From: JACRAR01 sp041665185
Lineage (GTDB): Bacteria; Pseudomonadota; Gammaproteobacteria; Burkholderiales; Rhodocyclaceae
Length of the DNA stretch: 17,694 nucleotides
Direction: 5' to 3'
NCBI GenBank assembly: GCA_041665185.1
Contig: JBAYJH010000071.1
Location: 1-17,694 of the forward strand
The notes under the pieces are model-generated. The model was not told where the DNA came from, searched no databases, and saw only the letters and a program-made list of their open reading frames with translations. Position numbers and translations under genes: made by a program. Shown piece after piece: positions 8,920-15,643 of the stretch (its first letter is position 1; the number at the start of each line of letters is the position of its first letter).

Positions 8920-9640
8920 TGATCACCTGGCCGGTCACATACGGCGCATCGAGCAGCAGGAAGCGCACCGTGCGGGCGATGTCGGCGGGCGAACCTTCAT
9001 GTTGCAACAGGGTCCGGCTGATGATGGCGTTGCGCGCGGCCATGTCGAAATCGGCGGCGGCGGCGCCCTCCGGCCAGGCGATCGGTCCCGGCGCCACCGC
9101 ATTGACCCGCACCTCCGGCGCCAGTTCCAGCGCCAGGGCGCGCGTCAGGCCGAGCAGGCCGGCCTTGGCGGCGCAATATAGCGGATAGTTCTTCAATGGG
9201 AATTCGGCATGTATATCGGTGATGTTCACAATTGCCCCGCGCGCCTTGCGCAGATGCGGTGCGGCGGCCTGGGCCAGGAACAGCGGGCCTTTCAGGTTGC
9301 TGCCGATCAGATCCTGCCAGTCCGCCTCGGTTATGCCGCCGATGGGTGTGGCATAGAAGGAAGAGGCGTTGTTCACCAGCGCATCGAGCCGCCCGAACTT
9401 CTCGATGGCGACCGCCACCAGCGTCGGTATCTGCGCCACGTCGCACAAGTCGGTGGATGCGCAGAGGACGCTGTCCGGACGTGTCGCATTCAGCTCGGCG
9501 GCCAGCGCCTCGGCCTCCGCCGCCGAGTGCCGATAATGCAAAACCAACCTCGCCCCGGCGGCATGCAGGGTGCGCCCGATTTCCGCGCCGACACGCCGGG
9601 CGGCGCCGGTAATCAGAATCACGGGTTGTTCAGTGGTCAT
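8894..9640 (-). CDS. pteridine reductase (PTR1/FolM-like short-chain dehydrogenase)
   Basis: A 248-residue NADPH-dependent short-chain dehydrogenase predicted to reduce dihydropterins or dihydrofolate. The nucleotide loop is TGAARRVG at 11-18, the pteridine-reductase form with Arg where ordinary family members have GxxxGIG. HYRHS at about 35-39 fits NADP preference, NNASSF is at 90-95, and the catalytic set is Asp142 (TDIHAE), Tyr155 and Lys159 (YCAAK). Asp sits exactly 13 residues before Tyr, as in Leishmania PTR1 (Asp181, Tyr194, Lys198), instead of the usual Ser. VNAVAPGPIAWPE near 178-190 is also typical. The gene begins 16 bases after tcdA and overlaps ttcA, so it belongs to the same transcript. 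The true substrate needs an enzyme test. Confidence 0.9.
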   Translation of the reverse strand: MTTEQPVILITGAARRVGAEIGRTLHAAGARLVLHYRHSAAEAEALAAELNATRPDSVLCASTDLCDVAQIPTLVAVAIEKFGRLDALVNNASSFYATPIGGITEADWQDLIGSNLKGPLFLAQAAAPHLRKARGAIVNITDIHAEFPLKNYPLYCAAKAGLLGLTRALALELAPEVRVNAVAPGPIAWPEGAAAADFDMAARNAIISRTLLQHEGSPADIARTVRFLLLDAPYVTGQVINVDGGRSI

Positions 9641-9656
9641 CCCGCAAGTATACAGC

Positions 9657-10451
9657 CTAGCTGCCGATCAGCCGATCCAGCACCCGCGCCGCAGCGGTGA
9701 AACCGAACGCGGCCGTCACCGTCACCGCAGAACCATAGCCGGCACAATTCAGCCCCTGGAGGCTGGCATTGTCGCCCGGCGCCTCATCCACATCGCAGGC
9801 CGGTCCATCGGCTTCCAGCCGGACGATGGGTTCAACCGAGAACACGCATTCGACGCCGAATTTCTTCTTGAGATCCCGGGTAAAACCGTATTCCTTGCGC
9901 AGACGCGCGCGCAACTTCGATGCCAGCGCGTCCTGCTCGGTACGCGCCAGGTCGGCGACCTGGATGCGGGTCGGATCGCAGCGCCCGCCAGCGGCGCCGG
10001 TGGTGACGATGCCGATACCGACGCTGCGGCAATGGGCGATCAAGGCCGCCTTGGCGCGGACATTGTCGATGGCGTCGAGCACGGCATCGCAGGGCGGCAG
10101 CAGGGCCGCAACGTTTTCCGCCACGACGAACTCTTCAATGCAGGTCACCACGCAGGCCGGATTGATGGCACGAATGCGGCTTGCCATCGCCTGCACCTTG
10201 GCCTTGCCGAACTCGCCGTCGAGCGCATGTATCTGCCGATTGGTGTTGGATTCGGCGACATGGTCGAGATCGATCAGGGTGATGCGGCCCACCGCCGAGC
10301 GCGCCAGGGCTTCCGCCGCCCACGAACCGACACCGCCGATGCCGATGACGCAGACATGCGCGGCTGCCAGCCGCGCCAGCGCCGGCGCACCATAGAGACG
10401 CGCGATGCCGCCGAAGCGCCGCTCGAAATCCATATCCTCCACCGCCGCCAT
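9657..10451 (-). CDS. tcdA: tRNA threonylcarbamoyladenosine dehydratase TcdA (CsdL/YgdL)
   Basis: E1-like, ATP-dependent enzyme that cyclises t6A at position 37 of tRNA to ct6A. It has 264 residues. The family N-terminus FERRFGGIARLYG is at 9-21, followed by the adenylate-binding loop GIGGVG at 37-42 and the SNTNRQIHA segment near 68-76, typical of the E1/ThiF/MoeB group. The ATG at 10451 has AGG six bases upstream. An internal ATG at 10433 (MDFERRF) follows GGAGGAT but at too short a spacing. It is the first gene of the reverse-strand cluster and diverges from the methyltransferase gene over 54 bases. Confidence 0.94.
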   Translation of the reverse strand: MAAVEDMDFERRFGGIARLYGAPALARLAAAHVCVIGIGGVGSWAAEALARSAVGRITLIDLDHVAESNTNRQIHALDGEFGKAKVQAMASRIRAINPACVVTCIEEFVVAENVAALLPPCDAVLDAIDNVRAKAALIAHCRSVGIGIVTTGAAGGRCDPTRIQVADLARTEQDALASKLRARLRKEYGFTRDLKKKFGVECVFSVEPIVRLEADGPACDVDEAPGDNASLQGLNCAGYGSAVTVTAAFGFTAAARVLDRLIGS

Positions 10452-10474
10452 GTCCTGCCTATCCGCGCATTTTG

Positions 10475-10505
10475 CCGGCCAGCATCATGGCACAATGCTG
10501 GCCGG
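10475..10505. repeat. perfect 11-bp inverted repeat between tcdA and the midA-like gene
   Basis: CCGGCCAGCAT (10475-10485) and ATGCTGGCCGG (10495-10505) pair perfectly around a 9-base loop. The right arm ends on the base before the ATG at 10506. There is no T tract, so it is unlikely to be a terminator. It could be an operator shared by both divergent genes or a leader hairpin affecting initiation. If it forms in RNA, the second ATG at 10530 becomes the more accessible start. Confidence 0.75.
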
Positions 10506-11708
10506 ATGACCAAGGAATCTCCCCGCGCAATGAACACCCGCCTGCCCGAACCTTCCGCCGACGCGCGCACGGCCAGCGCCGCCCTGTGCGAGCTGATCGC
10601 CGCGGACATCACCGCCGCCGGCGGCTGGATTCCGTTTTCCCGCTACATGGAACTGGCCTTGTATGCGCCGGGGCTGGGCTATTACAGCGGCGGTTCGCAG
10701 AAATTCGGTGCGGCCGGAGACTTCATCACCGCCCCCGAACTCACTCCCTTGTTCGCCCACACCTTGGCGGTGCAGGCCGCCCAAGTGATGGCGAGCTCGG
10801 CGCCGCAAATCCTCGAGGTCGGCGCCGGCCGGGGCATCCTGGCGGCGGAATTGCTCCTCGAACTGGAGCGGACCGGCAGCCTGCCGGAACATTATCTGAT
10901 CCTCGAACTCTCCGGCGAACTGCGCGCGCGCCAGCAGGAAACGCTGATCAGAATGGCGCCACATCTCGCCCCCCGCGTGACCTGGCTCGATGCCTTGCCG
11001 GCGACATTCGCCGGCCTGGTGCTGGGCAACGAGGTACTCGATGCCATGCCTGTGGCCTTGATCGAATGGCGTGAAGATAGTGCCGCTGAAGAAATCCTCC
11101 AGCGCGGCGTTGTGCTCGACGAGCGCGGCAGCCTCACCTGGGCGACCCGGCCGGCGCAGGGCGAACTGCTCCAGGCCGCACGCACCTTGACCAGCGAAGT
11201 CCCGCTCGCCGCACCCTATGTCTCGGAGATCGGCCTGGCCGCACGCGCCTGGCTGGGCGAATGGGGCCGCATCCTCGAACGCGGCGCCCTGCTGCTGCTC
11301 GACTACGGCTTCCCCCGTGCCGAGTATTACTTCCCCCAGCGCTCCAGCGGCACGCTGATGTGCCACTATCGCCACCACGCCCACGGCGATCCGTTGTGGT
11401 GGCCGGGACTCAACGACATCACCGCCCACGTCGATTTCACCGCCGTCGCCGAAGCCGGATTCGAAGCCGGACTCGACGTGCTCGGCTATACCGGTCAGGC
11501 CCGGTTCCTTCTCAACTGCGGGATTACCGAAATCCTCGGACGCCTGCCCGACCAGACCGGCAAGGCTTTCCTGGCTCAGTCGCGCGCCGTCGGCAAGCTG
11601 ATCTCGCCCAACGAGATGGGCGAGTTGTTCAAGGTGATTGCCCTCGGTCGCGGCTTGAAAGAACCCCTGCTCGGCTTCAGCCGCGGCGACCGGCTGCACA
11701 CCTTGTGA
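10506..11708 (+). CDS. class I SAM-dependent methyltransferase, MidA/NDUFAF7 (COG1565) family
   Basis: A 400-residue protein from the ATG at 10506, or 392 from the ATG at 10530. The open frame continues far upstream, but that part only mirrors tcdA. The SAM-binding motif EVGAGRG is at 104-110 with the family context GDFITAPELTPLFA before it (71-84) and LSGELRARQQ after it. GNEVLDAMPV near 175, DYGFPRAEYYFPQRSSGTLM near 265 and CHYRHHAHGDP complete the signature. Its mitochondrial relative NDUFAF7 dimethylates an arginine of a complex I subunit. In bacteria the substrate is not settled, so a role in NADH dehydrogenase assembly is only an analogy. It converges with the MFS gene, the two stop codons being 3 bases apart. 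Confidence 0.93.
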   Translation: MTKESPRAMNTRLPEPSADARTASAALCELIAADITAAGGWIPFSRYMELALYAPGLGYYSGGSQKFGAAGDFITAPELTPLFAHTLAVQAAQVMASSAPQILEVGAGRGILAAELLLELERTGSLPEHYLILELSGELRARQQETLIRMAPHLAPRVTWLDALPATFAGLVLGNEVLDAMPVALIEWREDSAAEEILQRGVVLDERGSLTWATRPAQGELLQAARTLTSEVPLAAPYVSEIGLAARAWLGEWGRILERGALLLLDYGFPRAEYYFPQRSSGTLMCHYRHHAHGDPLWWPGLNDITAHVDFTAVAEAGFEAGLDVLGYTGQARFLLNCGITEILGRLPDQTGKAFLAQSRAVGKLISPNEMGELFKVIALGRGLKEPLLGFSRGDRLHTL

Positions 11709-11711
11709 TCC

Positions 11712-12938
11712 TTAACGCCTGAGCCGCCCCAGGCGCGTAACCAGTGGTGCCAGCAGGCTGCCCAGCCCGAGGCTGCCGCAGGCCAGCAGCCAGCCCGTGG
11801 CGGACAGGTGGCCGCCACCACCATCGAGGACCGCGCCGAACAACAGCGGTCCGAAGAATCCCGCGCCGAAGCCGAACATCGAATAGACCGCCATCGCTGC
11901 CCCACGCCGCCGCGGATCGGCTGCGGCGATGAGGCCGGCGGTCAGCGCCGCCGAGTCGGCCATGACGGCGACGTTGTAGAGCAGCAATACGCCCAGCAGC
12001 AACTGCCAGGGCCACAGGATCGCCAGGCCGGCCAGCCAGGCGAGCACGCCGGACAGCAGCATGACGCCGAGTATCAGCCTGCGTCGGCCGAACCGCCCGG
12101 CCAGCTCGTTGCCCAGGATGCTGGCCGGAATGCCGATGAGATTTATCAGCGCGGCGGCACTGGCGGGTGAAAGTGGCACCGGCACCGCAGCGGCGCTGCC
12201 CGCAGCGAAGCCGAAGGCCAGCAGGGCGACGATCCAGGCGCGCAGGCCGAACAGCTCCCAGCAATGCACGGCGTAACCCGCCACATAGCCGAGCACCGCC
12301 CGGTCCTTGAGCACGCCCAGCATGTGCAGTAAGCCTGGGCGATGGGAGACAGCCGCCGGCGGCGCCAACGGCCGCAACATGGCAAGCATCAGGGCGCTGG
12401 CCAGCAGCGGTCCAAGCGCCGCCAGCACAAAGGCATTGCGCCAGCCGAAGGCATCGGCGATGCCGCCCGACAGGGCATAGGAAACGCTGGCGCCGATGCC
12501 GAAGGTGGAGGTGTAGAAAGCGACATAGCGCGCCTGGCGCGGCCCGCCGACCCGGTCGGTGAGCGCCTTCAGGCCGGGCATGTAAGTGCCGGCGAGCCCC
12601 GCGCCGGTAATCATCTGGAACAATCCGGCGGTCAGCGCGCCCTCCGCAACCAGGGCGAAACCCAGGCAGCCTGCCGCGGTGAGCAGACAGGAAAAGAAGT
12701 ACACCCGCCGGGCGTCGATACGGTCGGTGAGGCCGGAAAGCCAGGGCACCGCCAGCATATAGCCGCAGAAGAAGACGCCGCCGACCAGGCCCGCTTCCTT
12801 GCCGGACAGGCGCCAGGTCTCCTGTAGTTGCGGCAACAGCGCCGGCCAGGTGGCGAAACCGCTCATGCTCAACACCTCGGCCAGACACAGCAGGGCGATG
12901 ATGCGTTCCTGGCCGGGCTGTTCGCCGGAGCGGGGCAT
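11712..12938 (-). CDS. MFS transporter
   Basis: A 408-residue integral membrane protein with about 12 hydrophobic segments in two halves, as in the major facilitator superfamily. After the second segment the loop LSGLTDRIDARRVYF (about 68-82) matches the conserved A-motif (G-x-x-x-D-R-x-G-R-R) in degenerate form, and the second half repeats it as GNELAGRFGRRRLIL near 263. The segment GLAGTYMPGLKALTDR near 115-130 is typical of substrate-import subgroups. It begins 20 bases after the thioesterase gene on the same strand. The substrate cannot be inferred. Confidence 0.9.
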   Translation of the reverse strand: MPRSGEQPGQERIIALLCLAEVLSMSGFATWPALLPQLQETWRLSGKEAGLVGGVFFCGYMLAVPWLSGLTDRIDARRVYFFSCLLTAAGCLGFALVAEGALTAGLFQMITGAGLAGTYMPGLKALTDRVGGPRQARYVAFYTSTFGIGASVSYALSGGIADAFGWRNAFVLAALGPLLASALMLAMLRPLAPPAAVSHRPGLLHMLGVLKDRAVLGYVAGYAVHCWELFGLRAWIVALLAFGFAAGSAAAVPVPLSPASAAALINLIGIPASILGNELAGRFGRRRLILGVMLLSGVLAWLAGLAILWPWQLLLGVLLLYNVAVMADSAALTAGLIAAADPRRRGAAMAVYSMFGFGAGFFGPLLFGAVLDGGGGHLSATGWLLACGSLGLGSLLAPLVTRLGRLRR

Positions 12939-12958
12939 CGGCGCTTATTCCCGACGGA

Positions 12959-13402
12959 TCAGACGCACAGCCGTTCCAGGCAGGCGCGGATGCTGGCGGG
13001 AATCGCGGTCGGCTTGGCGGTCTCGCGGGCGACAAAGACATGCACGAAATGCCCGGTGGCGGCCGGCTTGTCCTCACCCTGGCGGAACAGGCCGATCTCG
13101 TAGCGCACGGAAGTATTGCCGAGGTGGCCGACGCGCAAGCCGGCATCGATGGTATCGGGGAAGCTGAAGGAGCGGTGAAACCGGCAGTTGGTCTCGACCG
13201 CGTAACCCACCACGCTGCCGTCGTGAATATCGAGTCCGCCTTCGCGTATCAGGTATTCGTTGATGACGGTGTCGAAGTAGGAATAGTAGATCACATTGTT
13301 CACGTGACCATACACATCGTTGTCCATCCAGCGGGTGGGGATGGCGAGAAAATGGCGGTAGTCGCTACGCCGTTCGGTGCGGGGTTCCTGGGGGGTGCTC
13401 AT
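12959..13402 (-). CDS. acyl-CoA thioesterase, 4-hydroxybenzoyl-CoA thioesterase (hotdog) family
   Basis: A 147-residue single hotdog-fold protein. The family signature TRWMDNDVYGHVNNVIYYSYFDT (about 23-45) includes the catalytic aspartate of the D-x-x-G-H-V-N-N block. ETNCRFHRSFSFPDTI near 70-85 is the second conserved strand region. It is expected to hydrolyse acyl-CoA thioesters in the cytoplasm; chain length and substrate are unknown. The start codon is partly covered by the 3' arm of an inverted repeat at 13401-13432, and no good ribosome-binding site is visible. It follows the small unknown gene by 55 bases and precedes the MFS gene by 20. Confidence 0.91.
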   Translation of the reverse strand: MSTPQEPRTERRSDYRHFLAIPTRWMDNDVYGHVNNVIYYSYFDTVINEYLIREGGLDIHDGSVVGYAVETNCRFHRSFSFPDTIDAGLRVGHLGNTSVRYEIGLFRQGEDKPAATGHFVHVFVARETAKPTAIPASIRACLERLCV

Positions 13403-13432
13403 GGCGCGCTAGGCTGATGTAGGGCGCGCCAT
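13401..13432 (-). repeat. 9-bp inverted repeat overlapping the thioesterase start codon
   Basis: ATGGCGCGC (13401-13409) and GCGCGCCAT (13424-13432) are perfect complements around a 14-base loop. In the reverse-strand transcript the 3' arm contains the leader and the first two bases of the thioesterase start codon. No T tract follows, so a terminator is unlikely. RNA that formed this hairpin would hide the start. Confidence 0.6.
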
Positions 13433-13457
13433 GATAGCAGGTGGGTCTGTGGCCGGC

Positions 13458-13667
13458 CTATTCCTGGACCAGATACATGTTACGCAGAAAGGCGTCCGCA
13501 TCCAGGCAGGTGACGGTGCGGGAGACGGTGCTGGGCGTGGCTTTCTGCATGCCGAGTTGCGCTTGCACGGGCTGCGGCAGCCACTGCGCGTTGAGCACTT
13601 CCTCCTCGAAGGCACCGAATTCGTCCTCGATATGCCTGCCCGTTGCCATGTCCATGATGATCACCAT
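13458..13667 (-). CDS. small acidic protein of unknown function
   Basis: A 69-residue protein starting MVIIMDMATGRHIEDEFGA. I chose the ATG at 13667 because a strong ribosome-binding site GGGAGG (13675-13680) lies 7 bases upstream; upstream TTG and ATG codons would overlap that site. The N-terminal half is rich in Glu and Asp (EDEFGAFEEEVLNAQW). The tail DADAFLRNMYLVQE looks like a short amphipathic helix. There are no membrane segments, no signal peptide and no cysteine cluster (one Cys). I do not recognise a function. The good ribosome-binding site, a predicted dedicated promoter and a coding-like composition support a real gene. It precedes the thioesterase on the same strand. Confidence 0.7.
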   Translation of the reverse strand: MVIIMDMATGRHIEDEFGAFEEEVLNAQWLPQPVQAQLGMQKATPSTVSRTVTCLDADAFLRNMYLVQE

Positions 13668-13682
13668 TTCATTGCCTCCCAT

Positions 13683-13690
13683 CAAATTTG
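13683..13690. promoter_or_regulatory. CAAATTTG palindrome, second copy
   Basis: An 8-base palindrome located 3 bases upstream of the ribosome-binding site of the small unknown gene. It matches the core of the 12-base palindrome at 13742-13753, centre to centre 61 bases away. Two copies suggest a shared binding protein and possible looping, but 8 bases alone could be chance. Confidence 0.35.
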
Positions 13691-13741
13691 GAGTGCGTAA
13701 TCAGCATAACGGACAAGTTGCGAAAAGGTTGAATCGGTCCC

Positions 13742-13753
13742 CACAAATTTGTG
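13742..13753. promoter_or_regulatory. CACAAATTTGTG palindrome at a predicted transcription start
   Basis: A perfect 12-base palindrome that falls about 6-17 bases downstream of the -10 box of the reverse-strand promoter at 13759-13788, at the predicted first transcribed bases. This is a classic place for a repressor operator. The binding protein is not identified. Confidence 0.5.
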
Positions 13754-13758
13754 AAAGT

Positions 13759-13788
13759 GTTGTATCGATGCGACGGTCGGGGTGTCAA
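13759..13788 (-). promoter_or_regulatory. sigma70-type promoter upstream of the small gene/thioesterase/MFS
   Basis: Reading the reverse strand, TTGACA (13783-13788) is a consensus -35 box and TACAAC (13759-13764) a fair -10 box, 18 bases apart. The -35 box overlaps the metW stop codon. The predicted start is near 13752, leaving a leader of about 85 bases before the small gene. Confidence 0.55.
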
Positions 13789-14384
13789 GGCGTTCGCGTA
13801 ATCCGGTATACCGCCAGGCTGCCGAGGAAATTATGTTCCTCGGTCACCAGCTTCCCCTGTTCGTCGAGCACCTGGCGATCGCGCACCAGGATACCCATTT
13901 CCGCGCACAGCGCCTCGAAATCCAGCATGGTGAAAAACCGTACGTTGGGCGTGTCGAACCACTGGTAGGGCAGATCCTCGGAAACCGGCATGCGCCCGCC
14001 CAGCACCGCCGCGCGGTTCTTCCAGTAGCCGAAGTTGGGGAAGGAGACCACCGCCTCGCGACCGACGCGCAGCATCGCGGCAAGTATCTCCTGGGTATGG
14101 CGTATCGTCTGCAGGGTGCGCGACAGCACCACATGGTCGAAAGCGCCATCGACGAAGCCGGCCAGCCCGGCGTCGAGATTGCTCTGGATCACGTTGATGC
14201 CGTTGGCGATGGCCGCGAGCACGTTGGCATCGTCGATATCGACGCCGTAGCCACGTATGCCGCGGGTCTCGATCAGCAGCTTGAGCAGGGCCCCGTCGCC
14301 GCAGCCCAGGTCGAGAACCCGCTCACCGGGCTGGACCCAGCCGGCGATGACCTCGAAGTCCGGCCGTCCGAGCATGTGGGTCAT
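13785..14384 (-). CDS. metW: methionine biosynthesis protein MetW
   Basis: A 199-residue SAM-methyltransferase-fold protein that accompanies MetX in proteobacteria and is needed for full MetX activity in several species. Motif I is DLGCGDG at 25-31. GVDIDDANV near 46-54, DHVVLSRTLQTIRH near 82-95 and SFPNFGYWKNR near 113-123 are strongly characteristic of MetW. The ATG at 14384 overlaps the metX stop by 4 bases (ATGA), with GGGAGG about 8 bases upstream inside metX, so translation is coupled. The open frame continues upstream, but only as a mirror of metX. Confidence 0.95.
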   Translation of the reverse strand: MTHMLGRPDFEVIAGWVQPGERVLDLGCGDGALLKLLIETRGIRGYGVDIDDANVLAAIANGINVIQSNLDAGLAGFVDGAFDHVVLSRTLQTIRHTQEILAAMLRVGREAVVSFPNFGYWKNRAAVLGGRMPVSEDLPYQWFDTPNVRFFTMLDFEALCAEMGILVRDRQVLDEQGKLVTEEHNFLGSLAVYRITRTP

Positions 14385-15526
14385 AGGGCTATCCTCCCCA
14401 GATAGGCCCGCAAAACCGCATGGTACTGCGGTTCTTCGAGGAGAAAGGAGTCGTGGCCGAAGCTGCTGGCGACTTCGGCATAGCTCACGTCCTGGTCGTT
14501 CTTCAGCAGGGCATTGACGATCTCCCGCGAGCGCGAGGGGGCGAAGCGCCAGTCGGTGGTGAAAGAAACCACCAGGAACTTCGCCAGGGCCGGCTTCAGC
14601 GCGGCGGCCAGATCGCCGTCGTGGCGGTGGGCCGGGTCGAAATAATCCAGCGCCTTGGTCATCAACAGATAGGTGTTGGCGTCGAAAAAGCCGGCGAACT
14701 TGTCGCCCTGGGCGCGTAGGTAGGACTCGATCTCGAATTCGACGCCATAGCCGAAACTGAAGGCGCCCGTATCGTTGCGCAGCACCCGGCCGAATTTTTC
14801 CCCCATCTGGTCGTCCGACAGATAGGTGATGTGGCCCAACATGCGCGCCAGCCGCAAGCCACGCCGGGGCACCGTCGCATGTTCGTAGAAATGCCCGCCG
14901 TGGAAATCCGGGTCGGTGATGATGGCCTGGCGCGCCACGTCGTTGAAGGCGATGTTCTGCGCCGTCAGCTTCGGCGCGGCGGCGATGACGAGGGCATGGC
15001 GGATGCGTTGCGGCAAGTCGATGGCCCATTGCAGCGCCTGCATGCCGCCGAGGCTGCCGCCGACCACCGCCGCCCAACTGGCGATGCCCAGGAAGTCGGC
15101 CAGTCGCGCCTGCGCCTGGACCCAGTCGTCCACCGTGACCACCGGGAAATCGGCGCCCCAGGGCTTGCCGGTCGCCGGATTGGGCGAGGAGGGTCCGGTC
15201 GAGCCGTGACAGCCGCCGAGGTTATTCACCCCGACGATATAGAAGCGTTCCGTATCGAGTGGTCGGCCGGGGCCGACCAGGTTGTCCCACCAGCCGCGGC
15301 TCTTCGGCTGGTCGGCATACAGTCCGGCGACATGGTGGTGGCCGGACAGCGCGTGGCAGACCAGGATGGCATTGGATTTGGCGGCGTTGAGGCTGCCGTA
15401 GGTCTCGTAGACCAAGTCGTAGGCCGGCAGCACGGCCCCGCTCCTCAATTGGAGGGGCGCATCGAAATGGGCGCGTTGCGGTGCGACGATGCCTACGCCG
15501 CTGTTCTTGTCACTCACCGTACTCAC
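14381..15526 (-). CDS. metX: homoserine O-acyltransferase MetX
   Basis: Alpha/beta-hydrolase-fold enzyme that activates homoserine with acetyl- or succinyl-CoA, the first dedicated step of methionine synthesis. Motifs (381-residue numbering): APQRAHFDAPLQLRSG at about 15-30, YETYGSLN at 40-47, HALSGHHH at 58-65, nucleophile GGSLGG with Ser158, VSFTTDWRF with the catalytic Asp in the C-terminal third, and FGHDSFLLE with the catalytic His near the end. The longest reading starts at TTG 15538, only 3 bases past the attenuator T run and without a ribosome-binding site. GTG at 15526 has GGA seven bases upstream and is preferred; GTG at 15517 is another option. Many betaproteobacterial MetX enzymes use succinyl-CoA; the acyl donor is not decidable here. 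Confidence 0.95.
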   Translation of the reverse strand: MSTVSDKNSGVGIVAPQRAHFDAPLQLRSGAVLPAYDLVYETYGSLNAAKSNAILVCHALSGHHHVAGLYADQPKSRGWWDNLVGPGRPLDTERFYIVGVNNLGGCHGSTGPSSPNPATGKPWGADFPVVTVDDWVQAQARLADFLGIASWAAVVGGSLGGMQALQWAIDLPQRIRHALVIAAAPKLTAQNIAFNDVARQAIITDPDFHGGHFYEHATVPRRGLRLARMLGHITYLSDDQMGEKFGRVLRNDTGAFSFGYGVEFEIESYLRAQGDKFAGFFDANTYLLMTKALDYFDPAHRHDGDLAAALKPALAKFLVVSFTTDWRFAPSRSREIVNALLKNDQDVSYAEVASSFGHDSFLLEEPQYHAVLRAYLGRIAL

Positions 15527-15542
15527 TTGTTCGTCCAATGAA

Positions 15543-15572
15543 AAACCCGATCGGCTGATGCGGATCGGGTTT
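15543..15572 (-). terminator. intrinsic terminator (attenuator) of the SAM-II riboswitch
   Basis: On the reverse strand a perfect 10-bp stem, AAACCCGATC with GATCGGGTTT around a 10-base loop, runs into five T residues (15541-15545). It lies 6 bases after the riboswitch core and just before metX, the expected position for transcriptional control. Confidence 0.88.
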
Positions 15573-15578
15573 CCCTGT

Positions 15579-15634
15579 TCCCGCTTTAGCCGTATTTATT
15601 AAGCGCCCGCAAGCTGATGGTTCAAATCGGCGCC
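15579..15634 (-). promoter_or_regulatory. SAM-II riboswitch (metA RNA motif)
   Basis: On the reverse strand the sequence contains the conserved SAM-II segments in order: a GCGCC stem strand, then GATTTGAACC, then the closing GGCGC strand, then TTAATAAATACGGCTAAAG and a final CGGG. GCGCC and GGCGC form the P1 stem. AGCT from the loop can pair with GGCT of the 3' segment to form the P2 pseudoknot. SAM-II elements bind S-adenosylmethionine and control methionine genes; this one sits directly upstream of metX. I recognise it from the consensus, without a covariance-model search. Confidence 0.88.
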
Positions 15635-15643
15635 ACACGGCGA

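Noticed and set aside
9570..10505. A 5' extension of about 310 codons of the methyltransferase reading frame
   Set aside because: It mirrors tcdA and the start of the pteridine reductase gene on the other strand, and its sequence resembles no protein family. The family N-terminus lies after 10506.
11716..11735. CGCCTG/CAGGCG hairpin at the end of the MFS gene as a terminator
   Set aside because: Only 6 bp, inside coding sequence, and without a T tract on either strand.
11677..13146. Long reverse-strand frame of 489 codons across the MFS and thioesterase genes
   Set aside because: It is a shifted frame over two well-supported genes, rich in Arg, Pro and Ala as expected for a GC-rich shadow.
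14385..15077. N-terminal extension of metW through metX
   Set aside because: It is metX read in another frame. MetW begins at the ATG overlapping the metX stop, with a good ribosome-binding site.
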